DNA of 64,000 nt. Source: Acanthopleura granulata (lineage: Eukaryota > Mollusca > Polyplacophora > Chitonida > Chitonidae). Where the stretch lies: NCBI GenBank assembly GCA_016165875.1, contig JABBOT010000004.1, positions 21,048,007 to 21,112,006 of the forward strand, written 5' to 3'. Shown piece by piece: positions 63,275 through 64,000 of the stretch; position 1 is the stretch's first letter, and each line of letters starts with the position of its first letter. A program made the position numbers and the translations under genes. The notes under the pieces are model-generated. The model had not been told where the DNA came from. It searched no databases and was given only the letters and a program-made list of their open reading frames with translations.

Positions 63275-64000
63275 CTGAAACAAAAGGAATGTTGTGGTTA
63301 GGGAACTCCCATCCACTTATGCAAAACTGATGCCTACTGCTGCGGCAGCTTTAGCAAAAAAATAACTTCATCCTAAACTTTTCATAGAAATTATACTACA
63401 AAGATTTATAGATGCAGTATTGCCTTCCAAATAGATATGGAGATACCAGGTTCACAAGAACTAAAGAGCCAAAAATTAACTTCTACATGGAAAAATTAGG
63501 TTAGTCATTTGTACTGTACCCAATCTAATTAAGTATGGGTGATCGCACCATTAAATCCATTTATGAACTTTCCTTGCAATGCACTTGGCTCAGTAATTTT
63601 AAAAATGTAATGGAAGCATGCGAAATATGAAAGATACAACTCCAACCTGACTAAGTAGGTAAAATGTCACAGGAGCCATACATATTCTCAATGATGAATA
63701 GGTACTACCCTTGCATGAAAGCATTTCCTTGATTTCATATCAGCAAATTTCATTTACGGCATGTGTAAGACAAATACACAGATGACAGTCCACAACCAGC
63801 CATATGGGATCACAAATGGTTGCAAAGGGCAACCCCAATCATCGTTATAACAATGAAAAGACATTACCCAAGTTTGAATGTGATGCCTTGAATTGCCTTC
63901 AAATATCATGTTCACAATACAGAAGGGGCAGACAAATGGTGGACCAACAGAAGAACAGCAGTATTTTCACCTCCCCCCTTTCACTTTCCCTTTCACTGTG
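63275..64000. other. Right-edge intron or flank of the repeat-protein gene
   Basis: No exon was identified here. The reading frame of the exon ending at 63274 requires further coding sequence upstream, probably beyond the window. Confidence 0.4.

Noticed and set aside
1..64000. CRISPR arrays, bacterial operons or prophage
   Set aside because: Introns, SINEs and animal gene families show this is eukaryotic nuclear DNA; no regularly spaced identical repeats were seen.

Overview
The window reads as nuclear DNA of an animal, most likely a mollusc (bivalve or gastropod). It is AT-rich, the genes are split by GT-AG introns, long stretches carry no gene, and many copies of one tRNA-derived SINE are present. 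The SINE 3' end (GTGAAATATTCTTGAG, then a TAAA-type tail) is a type I associate with molluscan genomes. The assignment rests on that repeat and on gene content, not on a database match.

Left third (1-17.3 kb): two tandem minus-strand genes of the serine beta-lactamase/penicillin-binding-protein fold (LACTB-like, secreted). They share the same five-exon layout and the same intron phases. The downstream copy (gene B, 1-4234, cut by the window edge) keeps all three active-site motifs (SVTK, YSN, HDG). The upstream copy (gene A, 11455-17253) is open from start to stop, but all three motifs are altered (SLST, FSK, QSG), so it looks like an intact pseudoenzyme with a hydrophobic C-terminal tail.

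Middle (17.3-51 kb): mostly gene-poor. It holds one small complete plus-strand gene, a three-exon claudin/PMP22-type four-helix membrane protein (29218-32908), and one isolated LINE-type ORF1 protein with no ORF2 beside it (41922-42863). It also holds a 400-bp tandem duplication in which one copy has an exon-like membrane ORF and the other is decayed, minisatellites at 25.4 and 46.3-47.0 kb, and several unexplained exon-like open stretches.

Right part (51-64 kb): two minus-strand genes in tandem. One starts at 54385 with a THAP zinc-finger domain and continues through exons that repeat a PYPV module. The other runs in from the right edge, is built of short phase-0 exons rich in acidic and Ser/Pro residues, and ends in an exon with a basic nuclear-targeting-like block and a 22-residue (66-bp) tandem repeat. 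Its stop codon lies inside the last repeat, and a decayed remainder of that repeat follows. SINEs are dense here, including a head-to-head pair, one member of which ends about 10 bp from a splice donor.

Splice sites were assigned by eye from consensus and reading-phase agreement. No transcript or homology search was available.
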